A program made the translations under genes and the position numbers. A DNA stretch of 64,000 nt from Bacteroidales bacterium (GTDB lineage Bacteria; Bacteroidota; Bacteroidia; Bacteroidales; UBA932): positions 62,001-126,000 of the forward strand of contig JAFSOA010000015.1 in the NCBI GenBank assembly GCA_017447265.1. Direction: 5' to 3'. A model generated the notes under the pieces. The model was not told where the DNA came from and did no database searches. It saw only the letters and a program-made list of their open reading frames with translations. The first letter of the stretch is position 1. Each line of letters opens with the position of its first letter. Shown here one piece after another: positions 24,361 through 32,930 of this stretch.

Positions 24361-26259
24361 TTACAGGCGCACCATCAGGCCGCCGTTGAGCCAAAGGCCT
24401 GGCATCGGGAGACCCCCGAAATCGAAGTACGGCGTGTTGAGTATGTTTTCTGCTTCGAGGTAGAGGCGGAAAGAACCGCGCTTGATCAGGCCCGTTTCGA
24501 AGCCCAGATTCCCATTGAGCAGGAAATAGGGCTTATATGACTGGGTGGTATGGTCTGCCGCCGCATAATTGCCTGCGCGATCGTAGAGCGTACCGGTGAG
24601 CTGCAAATCCAACCGGTCAGACCAGGGAGAAAGCATAACATTGATTGATAGCTTGTTGCGCATGTAGTCAAGCGCATACTCCGAGATCATTCCCCCACTC
24701 TCCTTGTCGGACCAGAGATGGCCGTAGAGGAGCGTTATGCTCCGCAGCCAGGTGCCGCTCCGGTACTCTGCCCGCAGATCCGCACCCCAGGTATCGAGGC
24801 GTGTCAATTGCATGCACTGCCAGTCTGCATCGGCCGACTCCCTCACCCAGTCGATGATGTTGAGACCTCGCCGGTAAAAGCCCGTCGCTCCCAGGATGAC
24901 GGGGCCCAGCCTGTAAGCCGCACCTGTTTTGACAGTCAGTGCCTTTTCCGGCTGCAGGTCCGGATTACCTTTATGGCCGGGCGCGGTATAATACAGGTCG
25001 GTAAAGCTGGGCAGCCGCATCGACTGCGACACGCCCGCATCCAGGTGCCATCGCTGTGCCGGCCGCCAGTCCAGATGGGCATTCCAGAGCGGCGCCGTAC
25101 CATAGGGGGAGATGGCGGCGCCCAGCGAAGCCTGCAGGCCGACTCGCCTGCCTTCCCAGGCATGCCGCAGGAAAAAGTCGCCGGTATGACGGACCTTCCA
25201 CTTCGTGTAGGTCCGGTCATATCCGGGAACGGGCAGCCGCCATGCCGGCACAGCACCCGTCGGGATGTCATCGCCCAGCACCGTGCTCAGGATGTAATGG
25301 CAGGCATAGTCCGTCACCAGCGTGGTGGTACCGCCCCGCCAGTGGTAACCCGCCGCAGCATGCGCACCGAAATTGTCGGTCTGGTGGTGGTTGTAGGGTA
25401 CTTTCGATGCATCGCCCCGGATCAACTGAAAACAGTCGTAGTTTTTGCGATACGATACCCAGGCGGCCAGCGAGAAAGAGCCTGCCGTCTTCATCCAGCG
25501 AAGCGAGGCCAGCGCCGTGGAGGTCTTTTCATACTGCTCCGGGTAAGCCAGTGAGTAAAAACCCGCGGCACCGAAATCGCGCTTCTGCCACCCCGCCTGT
25601 GCATCGAAAGTACCTGCCTGCCCGCTCTCAAACAGCACGCGGCCATAGGTATTCCAGTTTGTGAAGTCCGTGCAGGGCCTGTATCCGTCACTGCGCCGGA
25701 GTGAACCGGCACCAAACAAGGTAAGGCGGTCGCCCGCCGTGCGCAGCGAGCCGCTCAGGTTGCCGTAGGCGTAGCCGTAACGGCCTCCCGTCAAATTGGC
25801 GCGCAGGTAGTTTTCGCCGCTCATCCGTGTCCGCACGTTCACTGCGCCCGTGAGGCCTGTATTGCCGCCGATGCCCTCGATCAGGTCCATGCCGCCGATG
25901 ATGTCGGAATCGACGGGAAGGCTGTGGCTCTGGTGACCGGTTCGGGCGTCGGTGAAATCGACGCCGTTGAGCTGGATCATCGTCTGGTCAGGGCTGCCGC
26001 CCCGAATACCGATATCCGTCTGGACACTCTTCCCGCCACGTTCACGGATGTCAATGGACGGACAGAGCCGCAACAGCTGCTCCAGTGTCTGGGCCTGCGC
26101 CGCAGGAATACGGGAAACGGTCACCAACGGCTCCTGTGTGGTCAGGTTCTGGATGGAAGACCGGTTCTCTGAAGTGACAGTAACCAGATTCAGCGTATCC
26201 TGCGCCCGCAGGGTAAAAACAGCCAGCAAGCTGGCTGCAAGGACGATGAGATGTCGCAT
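24361..26259 (-). CDS. TonB-dependent outer-membrane receptor (BtuB-like size)
   Basis: A 632-residue receptor with signal peptide (LIVLAASLLAVFTLRAQ), TonB-box-like LNLVTVTSEN, a plug domain (QLLRLCPSIDIRERGG, DIGIRGGSPDQTMIQLNGV, GMDLIEGIGGNTGLTGAVNV) and a beta-barrel ending in the terminal aromatic/hydrophobic strand LWLNGGLMVRL. Its short length and lack of an N-terminal carboxypeptidase-like domain put it closer to BtuB/siderophore receptors than to SusC. No SusD, ABC transporter or riboswitch is adjacent, so the ligand is unknown. Confidence 0.92.
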   Translation of the reverse strand: MRHLIVLAASLLAVFTLRAQDTLNLVTVTSENRSSIQNLTTQEPLVTVSRIPAAQAQTLEQLLRLCPSIDIRERGGKSVQTDIGIRGGSPDQTMIQLNGVDFTDARTGHQSHSLPVDSDIIGGMDLIEGIGGNTGLTGAVNVRTRMSGENYLRANLTGGRYGYAYGNLSGSLRTAGDRLTLFGAGSLRRSDGYRPCTDFTNWNTYGRVLFESGQAGTFDAQAGWQKRDFGAAGFYSLAYPEQYEKTSTALASLRWMKTAGSFSLAAWVSYRKNYDCFQLIRGDASKVPYNHHQTDNFGAHAAAGYHWRGGTTTLVTDYACHYILSTVLGDDIPTGAVPAWRLPVPGYDRTYTKWKVRHTGDFFLRHAWEGRRVGLQASLGAAISPYGTAPLWNAHLDWRPAQRWHLDAGVSQSMRLPSFTDLYYTAPGHKGNPDLQPEKALTVKTGAAYRLGPVILGATGFYRRGLNIIDWVRESADADWQCMQLTRLDTWGADLRAEYRSGTWLRSITLLYGHLWSDKESGGMISEYALDYMRNKLSINVMLSPWSDRLDLQLTGTLYDRAGNYAAADHTTQSYKPYFLLNGNLGFETGLIKRGSFRLYLEAENILNTPYFDFGGLPMPGLWLNGGLMVRL

Positions 26260-26307
26260 GACCGGCAGATAATCTTTGATGCCGCAATTTAGCAAATTTT
26301 AACGATT

Positions 26308-27759
26308 CTATCTCAACCGAACCGACCTGATCAGGTACAGGATGGGAAATATCTCCAGGCGGCCGATGAGCATTTCCGCCATGGAAGTAAGTTTCAGAAA
26401 GTTCGAAAGGCCGGCATAATTGGAAATGGAACCCACTTCGCCGAATCCGGGGCCGACATTGCCGATGCAGGCAATGGAGGCCGTGACGCCTGTGGTAAAG
26501 TCAAGACCGCCGGTAATGTTGACTGCAGCGAAGAGGACGACAACCATCAAGTAACTGAAAATATAGATGAACGCGTCATTGACGTGTTCGTCCGGACGGA
26601 CACGCCCGTCAACGCGGACCGGCCGTATCAGATTGGGAGACACCGTAAGCAGGACTTTACGGTGAACTTCTTTCACCGCCAAAAGAACCCTGTCCATCTT
26701 AATTCCCCCGGACGTAGATCCCGAGCATCCGCAGACAAGGGAACACAAGAGAAGGACAGCCATGCTGAGCGGTGGCCAGAGGGTGGTATCCTGTGTCGCG
26801 AAACCGGTCGTGGTCGATATGGAGGCTACCTGGAAAGAGGCATCACGCAGGGCAGCGCCCAGTGACGGGCTGTGACCATGGGCCAGCAGATCGATGGTCA
26901 CGATGACGATGGCCAGCATGACTGCACAAAGAAAGACTTTGATGGTCTCGGACTTCCATATGCGATCCGGCCGCCGATTGATAAAGGCCAGGAACAGAAC
27001 CCCGAAATTAATGCCGGAAGCGAGCATGGCAAGCGTGAGAATTATCTCAGCGGCCGGGTTGTCATAAAAGGCGATGCTGGTGTCCCGGATGCAGAAGCCG
27101 CAGGTGCTGCAGGCCGACATGGCGTCCGTAATCGCGTCAAACCAGTCCAGACCCGTAAGCATCAATGAGCAGAAGGTAACAAGGGTCAGCGTAATGTATG
27201 TGATCAGCATTCGTCTGGCAAAAGTGACGGTCCGCCCGCCGGAAAAGGCGTTGCGCGCCACCAGAGAGATCTCGGCCCTGGAGAGCGTCATTTTGTCGTG
27301 GTCGCCGCTCATCATCATGGAAAACAGCGTGACAATGCCGATTCCGCCCACCCATGCAGTTGAGATTCGCCAGAACTGCAAGCCCCGCGGAAGCGCCTCG
27401 ATGTCGTTGAGAATGGAAGCACCCGTGGTCGTAAAGCCAGAAACACTTTCGAACAAAGCATTGACGGGGGTAAATTCCTTTCCATAGAACAAAAAAGGGA
27501 GCATCCCAAAAAAGCAGGCAGCCAGCCAGGCGAACACGACGATGGTGTTTCCTTCCCGGAAACTGAGCCGCTGCTGTCCTTTCCGGACAAATATCAGCGG
27601 GAAAAAGCCGACGCAGGCGGTAAGAATGGCGGAAAACAAAAGAACGGCCCGGCTGTCGTCACCAGGGGTAAAACAGGCGATCAGGCCGGCAAGGGTCATC
27701 AGTGCCGCTACCAGAAGGAGGGAGATTCCCAGATGCCAGGTGATGATGTTCCAATTCAT
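26308..27759 (-). CDS. trkH: TrkH family potassium uptake protein
   Basis: A 483-residue K+ channel-like transporter with four M1-P-M2 repeats. The filter regions are visible as SGFTTTGAS, CSTCGFCI, STTTGFATQDT and IGNVGPGFG. The second is the most deviant filter, with Cys where Thr or Val is common. TrkH needs a TrkA-type nucleotide-binding partner, which is not in this window, so the partner must be elsewhere. The gene lies 48 bases upstream of the TonB receptor on the same strand. Confidence 0.94.
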   Translation of the reverse strand: MNWNIITWHLGISLLLVAALMTLAGLIACFTPGDDSRAVLLFSAILTACVGFFPLIFVRKGQQRLSFREGNTIVVFAWLAACFFGMLPFLFYGKEFTPVNALFESVSGFTTTGASILNDIEALPRGLQFWRISTAWVGGIGIVTLFSMMMSGDHDKMTLSRAEISLVARNAFSGGRTVTFARRMLITYITLTLVTFCSLMLTGLDWFDAITDAMSACSTCGFCIRDTSIAFYDNPAAEIILTLAMLASGINFGVLFLAFINRRPDRIWKSETIKVFLCAVMLAIVIVTIDLLAHGHSPSLGAALRDASFQVASISTTTGFATQDTTLWPPLSMAVLLLCSLVCGCSGSTSGGIKMDRVLLAVKEVHRKVLLTVSPNLIRPVRVDGRVRPDEHVNDAFIYIFSYLMVVVLFAAVNITGGLDFTTGVTASIACIGNVGPGFGEVGSISNYAGLSNFLKLTSMAEMLIGRLEIFPILYLIRSVRLR

Positions 27760-27821
27760 TCTTTCCCGCTTTTAGCTACAAAGTTATTTTCCGAAAGACC
27801 ATTAATCAATGCAATAATATT

Positions 27822-27845
27822 TATCTTTGTATTGAAATTTTCAAT
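27822..27845 (+). promoter_or_regulatory. Promoter and palindromic operator of OxyR-like gene
   Basis: TATCTTTG (27822-27829) is followed at once by the perfect palindrome ATTGAAA-T-TTTCAAT (27831-27845), just before the ATG at 27854. A palindrome at the transcription start suits autoregulation by the LysR-type protein encoded downstream. Confidence 0.6.
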
Positions 27846-27853
27846 CAAATGCC

Positions 27854-28780
27854 ATGACAATTCAACAACTCCGTTATATCATCGCAATCGATGAATACCG
27901 CCATTTTGGAAAAGCGGCGGAGGCCTGCCGCCTGACACAGCCAACTTTAAGCCTGATGGTCAAGAAGTTGGAAGAAGAATTGGATGTTAGGATCTTTGAT
28001 CGCGAGGCACATCCCATGACACCGACTGAAGTGGGCCGGAAGATCATTGACCAGGCGAAAGTGGTTTTGTACCATGTAAACCAGATTTCAGGAATCATCC
28101 TATCTGAAAAAGAACTCATCTCCGGACACCTCAGGATTGCGTTGATTTCAACCGTGTCTCCGGTCCTGGTGCCCGGCCTGTTTAAATATTTCAGCCGCCA
28201 CTATCCGCTCATCTCCCTGCAGACAGAAGAGATGATCACAGATACCATTATAGACAAGCTTCGCAAGGCAGAGGTGGAAATGGGAATCGTCACCGGTCCT
28301 GTAAACGAACAGAACCTCTTGGAGATTCCGCTGTATCACGAAGGTTTCCTGGCATATGTTTCACCGGACAACCCACTCTATTCCGAGTCAGAGATCAGAA
28401 ATGAACAGCTCTTTGGCCAACCCATCTGGATTATCCGGAACGGCCTGCGAAAAGAGGAATTGCCTGAGATGGAAAAGGCCGGTACCTTCACTTACGAACG
28501 CTTCTTCGAAGGCGGGCGTGTGGGCATGCTTGTACAGATAGTCAACGAGAACGGGGGTATCACCATCGTTCCCGAAACGCACAAAGACCTGATCCTTTTC
28601 AGCCACCAAACCGGACTGCGCCCCATCGTCCAGCCCAAAAGGACCCGTACCATTTCCCTGCTATTCCGGAATGACTATATTCACGAAACGCTGCTGAACG
28701 GGGTCGTGGCCGCCATCAAACATTGTGTCCCGCGTACGTTATGGGACAACGTCATCCGTCATCAGCCCCTGACGCTCTGA
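27854..28780 (+). CDS. OxyR-like LysR family regulator lacking the peroxidatic Cys
   Basis: A 308-residue LysR-type regulator with an N-terminal winged helix (QQLRYIIAIDEYRHFGKAAE, LTQPTLSLMVKKLEEEL) and two-lobed effector domain. Overall layout follows the Bacteroidota OxyR group. Where OxyR carries its redox Cys in an EGHC-like segment, this protein reads PIWIIRNGLRKEELPEM with no Cys; only Cys near residues 27 and 294 remain. Peroxide sensing by the classic disulfide is therefore unlikely, and a small-molecule ligand or a different redox mechanism is possible. Transcribed divergently from trkH. Confidence 0.87.
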   Translation: MTIQQLRYIIAIDEYRHFGKAAEACRLTQPTLSLMVKKLEEELDVRIFDREAHPMTPTEVGRKIIDQAKVVLYHVNQISGIILSEKELISGHLRIALISTVSPVLVPGLFKYFSRHYPLISLQTEEMITDTIIDKLRKAEVEMGIVTGPVNEQNLLEIPLYHEGFLAYVSPDNPLYSESEIRNEQLFGQPIWIIRNGLRKEELPEMEKAGTFTYERFFEGGRVGMLVQIVNENGGITIVPETHKDLILFSHQTGLRPIVQPKRTRTISLLFRNDYIHETLLNGVVAAIKHCVPRTLWDNVIRHQPLTL

Positions 28781-28812
28781 TTATGGCAATACGCAAGCGT
28801 TTAAGATATTCC

Positions 28813-28872
28813 CTATGATTAAGAACATCCTCCTATGATTAAGAACATCCTCCTATGATTAAGAACATCATC
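28813..28872 (+). repeat. Triplicated 20-bp start-codon repeat with two mini-ORFs
   Basis: A 20-bp unit containing TATGATTAAGAACATCCTCC occurs three times (ATGs at 28815, 28835, 28855), the third diverging as ATCATC within the HAD gene. Each upstream ATG encodes MIKNILL and then TGA, and each TGA overlaps the next ATG (ATGA). This gives two 7-codon ORFs translationally coupled in series to the HAD gene. Since 20 is not a multiple of three, the copies are in different frames. Confidence 0.9.
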
Positions 28873-29463
28873 TTCGATTTCGGCGCCGTACTGGTTGACT
28901 GGAACCCCCACTACCTGTTTGACGACTATTTCGGCTCAGCCGAAAAGGCCCAATGGTTTCTCGACCATATCTGTACCAACGACTGGAACCGGCAGTTCGA
29001 TGGAGGAAAGCCCTTCGCTGAAGGGCTCGCCGAACTCACAGCGGAGCACCCCGAATGGGCGTGTGAAATCGATGTATACTGGGATCAGTGGGAAAAGATG
29101 ATGGGCGCCGCCATACCGGGCATGTACGAGCTGGTGGCGGACTACAAGGCTGCCGGATACGGCGTCTACGGCTTGACCAACTGGTCGTCCGAAACGTTCT
29201 ACCGGATCGAGAAAAACTATCCGGTCTTCGCCCTGCTGGATGGAAAAATCGTCTCCGGCGATGTCCGGATGCTCAAACCGGACGCAGCGATCTTCCATTG
29301 CCTGCTCGACAGATACGGTCTCCGGGCCGAAGAATCGGTGTTCATCGACGACACCCTGGCCAATGTCGAAGGTGCGCGACGCGCCGGCCTGGAGGGCCTT
29401 CATTTTACCGATGCCCCGACGCTTCGAAAAGAACTTGACAGCCTGCTGAAAAAAACTATTTGA
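28855..29463 (+). CDS. HAD-superfamily hydrolase (class IA)
   Basis: A 202-residue cytosolic HAD phosphatase or dehalogenase-type enzyme. Motif I FDFGAVLVDWN (nucleophile Asp near residue 8), motif II GLTNWS, motif III Lys in MLKPDAAIF, and motif IV FIDDTLANVEGA. The helical cap is the small alpha type between motifs I and II. Motif I has Gly instead of the second Asp, as in YihX-like members. Substrate not known, probably a sugar phosphate or nucleotide-related phosphate. The third ATG of the repeat is the only one that reads through. Its 3' end overlaps the convergent gene by eight bases. Confidence 0.92.
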   Translation: MIKNIIFDFGAVLVDWNPHYLFDDYFGSAEKAQWFLDHICTNDWNRQFDGGKPFAEGLAELTAEHPEWACEIDVYWDQWEKMMGAAIPGMYELVADYKAAGYGVYGLTNWSSETFYRIEKNYPVFALLDGKIVSGDVRMLKPDAAIFHCLLDRYGLRAEESVFIDDTLANVEGARRAGLEGLHFTDAPTLRKELDSLLKKTI

Positions 29464-30094
29464 TGTAAGAGAGAATCAACTCGACGGCCTCGTCTTCGGT
29501 CAGGCGGTCCATGTTGATGACCAGATCATAGTTGCGGGCGTCGTAACGGCTCGTGCCGGTATAGCGCTTGATATAGGTTTCACGCGACTGGTCCACGCTG
29601 TCAATGACGGCGGCGGCCTGCTCCTCCGTCATGTGCTGCTTGCGCATGACGCGGGCAATGCGGTGCGGACGGGAGGCCGTAATGAAAATGTCGATCTTGT
29701 CGGGGTAATCCTTCAGCACAAAGAAACCCGAACGGCCGGCAATGACGCAGGGCCCCTCATCGGCAATGGCCCTGAGAATCTCCGACTCTGCCTTGAACAC
29801 GTCATCCGTCGTGATTTCCGAACGGAATTCCCGGACAAAGCGGTTGTTCTCCCCCACCAGCATTTTCTGCTTGGGCATCGGAGCAACCCATTTGACGAAA
29901 TCGGACATCCAGTTCTTTTTTTCGCCTTTGATCTCTTCGATGTTGCTGTACGTAAGGTTGAACTGGTCCCGGAGGGCTTTGATCAGGTCTTTGTCGCTAT
30001 AGCGGACATCCAGTTTCTCGGCCAGTTTCCGGCCGACCGTGCGACCGCCGGAGCCCAATTCACGGCTGATGGTGACAATCAGATGGTGATTCAT
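29456..30094 (-). CDS. Cytidylate kinase-like family protein
   Basis: A 212-residue P-loop kinase-like protein. Walker A variant SRELGSGGRTVGRKLAEKL, YSDKDLIKAL, a lid/central region, VIAGRSGFFVLKDYPDKIDIFITA, and C-terminal YDLVINMDRLTEDEAVELI. Members of this family (cytidylate_kin2-like) are common in Bacteroidota, and their substrate is often assumed rather than shown. A TATATTTG promoter at 30130-30137 gives a ~30-base leader. Confidence 0.88.
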   Translation of the reverse strand: MNHHLIVTISRELGSGGRTVGRKLAEKLDVRYSDKDLIKALRDQFNLTYSNIEEIKGEKKNWMSDFVKWVAPMPKQKMLVGENNRFVREFRSEITTDDVFKAESEILRAIADEGPCVIAGRSGFFVLKDYPDKIDIFITASRPHRIARVMRKQHMTEEQAAAVIDSVDQSRETYIKRYTGTSRYDARNYDLVINMDRLTEDEAVELILSYIK

Positions 30095-30129
30095 ACGAGC
30101 GTGGTATTAGGGTTTCAACTAATTTCTTT

Positions 30130-30137
30130 CAAATATA
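30130..30137 (-). promoter_or_regulatory. -7 box of cytidylate-kinase-like gene
   Basis: TATATTTG on the minus strand, 36 bases before the ATG at 30094. Confidence 0.7.
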
Positions 30138-30179
30138 ATCATTTTTGGCGAATTCATGCAATAGCGGTTACTTCAGGCG

Positions 30180-31340
30180 CTACATGTCATGTTGTGCTTC
30201 TTTGAACATTTCGATGAGACCGGCTGCAGACCGGGCGATATCATAAGAGCGCATGGACTCGGCATAGCGACGGCCCTGTTCCCACCGTTCCACGGGGTGG
30301 GAAAGCCACCAGTCGATGCGGGCGGCGAGTTCCTGCGGATTCTTCTGCGGGAAGATGCTGCGCGCATCCAGGGCGAACTGTGCAGTTCCGGACAGCGGTC
30401 CCTCAGCAATGACGGGTACTGCCGCCTGTTGCATGGCTTCCATGATAGAAAGCCCCTCTACCTCTACAGTGGCGCAGTGGATACAGAGATCCGCCTCCGC
30501 GGCCAGGACGCGCAGCTCATCCCGGGTATCGAAAGAGAATTCAGGCTTGTACTTGACAACCCCGTCCTCATAGAGTTTCATCGCCATGCGCCGGTACATC
30601 CGGTCCTTGGGTCCCAGACCGGCGAAATGCAGCTGGATGCGGCCGGCAAAAGCGGAATGGCGGATGGCCTTGATCAGCGTAGGCTGGTCCTTCTCCACCG
30701 AGAGACGTCCGATATAGACGACCCTGAGCGGACGGTCAGGATTCAGGTAATCGGCGGGCGGATCCACCGGCCGGATACAGGGATCCGGAATCAGGCCGTT
30801 GGACAAGACCCGCAGTTTCGTCTTGAAATGAAAGCGCTGAAGACGGTCATATACATTCTGGGTCGGACATTGCAGGCATGCGCAATGATTGAAGACCCAG
30901 TCCCGCCAGATGGCCAGCATCAGGTGGTTGATTCCTTTCCACCATCCCATGCCCAGCGTGCAGAAGATATTCTCCGGATGAAGATGATAGGTCCCCGTAA
31001 TGGGCTTCCCCAGCCGTTTCGCAAGCTTGATGGTCTTGATCTGCAAGACGAACGGTTCTTCAAGGTGGATCACGTCCGCCCAGCGCACCGCCTCCTCAAT
31101 GATGTGTTTCTCACCGGAGGCGAATTGATAGCCCTGCGCGTCAATAAGAGGCTGGACAATCGGAAAATGGTAATTGGGGAGTAGGAATTCGGGCTGTGGC
31201 CCAGTCCCGTTCAGGTTCGGCCCCGAGAGGACGCGGACGTCCTGTCCCGCATCTCTCAATGCCTGCACAGTGCGGCGTGCCGATGCGGAAAGACCGTTTC
31301 CATTTGTGTAAAAATTATTTAAGACAAACAGTATTTTCAT
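30180..31340 (-). CDS. Glycosyltransferase family 4
   Basis: A 386-residue GT-B retaining glycosyltransferase. N-terminal donor/acceptor start MKILFVLNNFYTNGNG with the GLS glycine loop, linker VVYIGRLSVEKDQPTLIKAI, and C-terminal EX7E-type motif VEGLSIMEAMQQAAVPVIAE. It resembles GT4 enzymes of the diglucosyl-diacylglycerol or mannosyltransferase type, but donor and acceptor are unknown. Own promoter TATTTTTG at 31361-31368. It follows the radical SAM gene 36 bases downstream on the same strand. Confidence 0.92.
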   Translation of the reverse strand: MKILFVLNNFYTNGNGLSASARRTVQALRDAGQDVRVLSGPNLNGTGPQPEFLLPNYHFPIVQPLIDAQGYQFASGEKHIIEEAVRWADVIHLEEPFVLQIKTIKLAKRLGKPITGTYHLHPENIFCTLGMGWWKGINHLMLAIWRDWVFNHCACLQCPTQNVYDRLQRFHFKTKLRVLSNGLIPDPCIRPVDPPADYLNPDRPLRVVYIGRLSVEKDQPTLIKAIRHSAFAGRIQLHFAGLGPKDRMYRRMAMKLYEDGVVKYKPEFSFDTRDELRVLAAEADLCIHCATVEVEGLSIMEAMQQAAVPVIAEGPLSGTAQFALDARSIFPQKNPQELAARIDWWLSHPVERWEQGRRYAESMRSYDIARSAAGLIEMFKEAQHDM

Positions 31341-31360
31341 AGTTTCTTGAAAAGAAATTA

Positions 31361-31368
31361 CAAAAATA
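31361..31368 (-). promoter_or_regulatory. -7 box of GT4 gene
   Basis: TATTTTTG on the minus strand, 21 bases before the GT4 start, inside the short gap after the radical SAM gene. Confidence 0.6.
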
Positions 31369-31376
31369 CGGAATTC

Positions 31377-32453
31377 TTATGAATAATTTGCAGTTTTCCG
31401 ATAATGACAGTTGATGACCTGGCCGCAGTCGCCATGCCAGTTGTGCATGCCGTTGCCCTGGCAGTCGCGCCAGACGGGGCAATCGGCACAGATGCCCCGG
31501 CGGGTCCAGCGACGGTCGCGGAACGGCTCGAAACGCTGCTGCCATACCTCCCAGAGCTTGTCATGATAGATATTGCCCTGCGAAAAGACATCCCGGTCGA
31601 TGTTCGGGCAACCGCAAATCCGTCCGTCTATCAGAACGGAGGCAATGGTGACGCCGGCCCGGCAGAAGAAAGGATTCTGCCGCACTTTCCGTTCATACGG
31701 GCCCAGATAGCCTTCGCAGCTGAAGGTCACGTTCATGCGGTCGTCCTTCGCCCTGGCGGCGGCTTCGCGCCGGGCCTGGATGAAATCCATCAAGCGGACG
31801 AATTCCGCATCGGTCAGGTGCATGTCGGGATCGTCCTTGGCCCGGCCGATGGGGATGATGGTAAAGATGCGCCACTGCTTCACGCCCAAGGCCTGCAGCC
31901 TGTCATGTAACGCATCGAGTTCCCCGATGTTGCGGCGGTTGATGCAGCTCACCACGTCGAAATTGATGCGGGGCTCCTTCGCCGCGATGGAGATGGCCCG
32001 CTCGGCCCGTTCGAAACTGCCGCTGCGGCCGCGCATCCAGTCATGCCGCTCCCCCAGCCCGTCGAGGCTGATCGTCAGGGCGCCGAGGCCGGCACCCAGC
32101 AGTTTCCTGTGCATCGCTTCGTCGTAGAACCAGCCGTTGGAGACCATGCTCCAGCCGATTCCACGCCGCCGGATGGCCCGTCCCACTTCCACGATGTCGG
32201 GGCGCAGCAACGGCTCGCCACCTGTCAGCACGACGGTAAACTCAGGAGGTCGTTCATTGGAAGGAATCGTGTCGAGTGCCTGCAGAAAATCGGCCAGCGG
32301 CATGTCGATGTCTTTGCTCGCGGCCATGCAGTCGCTGCCGCAGTGGCGGCAATGCAGGTTACAGCGCGTGGTACATTCCCAGAACAGGTAGTTCAGCTCG
32401 TGTACCTTCGTCTCATTGGCCCGGAAGAGACGGAAGAGGACGTCTCGCAGCAT
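31377..32453 (-). CDS. Radical SAM/SPASM enzyme of the rSAM/lipoprotein system
   Basis: A 358-residue radical SAM enzyme. The cluster motif is CTTRCNLHCRHCG near residue 29 (CxxxCxxC), then VVLTGGEPLLRP (GGE motif) and LTISLDGLGERHDWMRGR. The C-terminal SPASM-type Cys set includes FFCRAGVTIASV, GRICGCPNI, GICADCPVWRDCQGNGMH and GQVINCHY, for auxiliary clusters. Its start directly abuts the stop of a small lipoprotein gene (TAA-ATG), which matches the paired 'rSAM/lipoprotein' system of Bacteroidota. SPASM enzymes usually modify peptides, but the substrate of this pair has, to my knowledge, not been established. Confidence 0.9.
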   Translation of the reverse strand: MLRDVLFRLFRANETKVHELNYLFWECTTRCNLHCRHCGSDCMAASKDIDMPLADFLQALDTIPSNERPPEFTVVLTGGEPLLRPDIVEVGRAIRRRGIGWSMVSNGWFYDEAMHRKLLGAGLGALTISLDGLGERHDWMRGRSGSFERAERAISIAAKEPRINFDVVSCINRRNIGELDALHDRLQALGVKQWRIFTIIPIGRAKDDPDMHLTDAEFVRLMDFIQARREAAARAKDDRMNVTFSCEGYLGPYERKVRQNPFFCRAGVTIASVLIDGRICGCPNIDRDVFSQGNIYHDKLWEVWQQRFEPFRDRRWTRRGICADCPVWRDCQGNGMHNWHGDCGQVINCHYRKTANYS

Positions 32454-32825
32454 TTATTCCGCTTTGGCCAGACGGATTTCGACGGTGCGGTACCTGGTGT
32501 CGACGAGGACGGTATCCTTGACCTTGTAGTCCGAATCCATCCTTTCGAAGCGGAATTGCGGATCCTGGCCTTCCTCCGTTCCGAAATAGACGTGTACCTC
32601 GCCGTCTTCATTGGTCCTGCCGCAGGGAATCCAGTCCAGATTGTCGGCGGCCTGCACGCGGGAAGACACGTAGACATCTTTCAGCGGCTCGCCGGTATCG
32701 GCGGCCACCACCTTGAAATGGAGGTTGGCGTCATGAAACCATTCCGGCGTGCCGTAGCAGGCCTGGAAAATAAACAGGGCCGTAGTCAGGGAAAGTCCCT
32801 TGAGAAGATTATGGAGCCATTTCAT
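32454..32825 (-). CDS. Lipoprotein partner of radical SAM enzyme
   Basis: A 123-residue protein starting MKWLHNLLKGLSLTTALFIF with lipobox FQAC (lipidated Cys near residue 23). The mature part is a single beta-rich, transthyretin-like domain: FKVVAADTGEPLKDVYVSS, then NEDGEVHVYFG and DTRYRTVEIRLAKAE. It matches the radical-SAM-associated lipoprotein family by position, size and N-terminus. The two genes touch without a gap, implying co-translation. It could be the modified substrate, a carrier or an immunity or receptor component. Confidence 0.85.
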   Translation of the reverse strand: MKWLHNLLKGLSLTTALFIFQACYGTPEWFHDANLHFKVVAADTGEPLKDVYVSSRVQAADNLDWIPCGRTNEDGEVHVYFGTEEGQDPQFRFERMDSDYKVKDTVLVDTRYRTVEIRLAKAE

Positions 32826-32930
32826 AGAAACGGAATTAAAAAGTACAATACAAAGATGCAAAATTATACCCAAATGTTGCGTCAATCTTTCTATTTTTTA
32901 TCCTTGCGCCTTCAAAACATCGTACCATTC

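Noticed and set aside
26260..26307. Cobalamin riboswitch upstream of the BtuB-like receptor
   Set aside because: Only 48 bases separate it from trkH, far too short for that riboswitch, and no B12-box-like sequence is seen.
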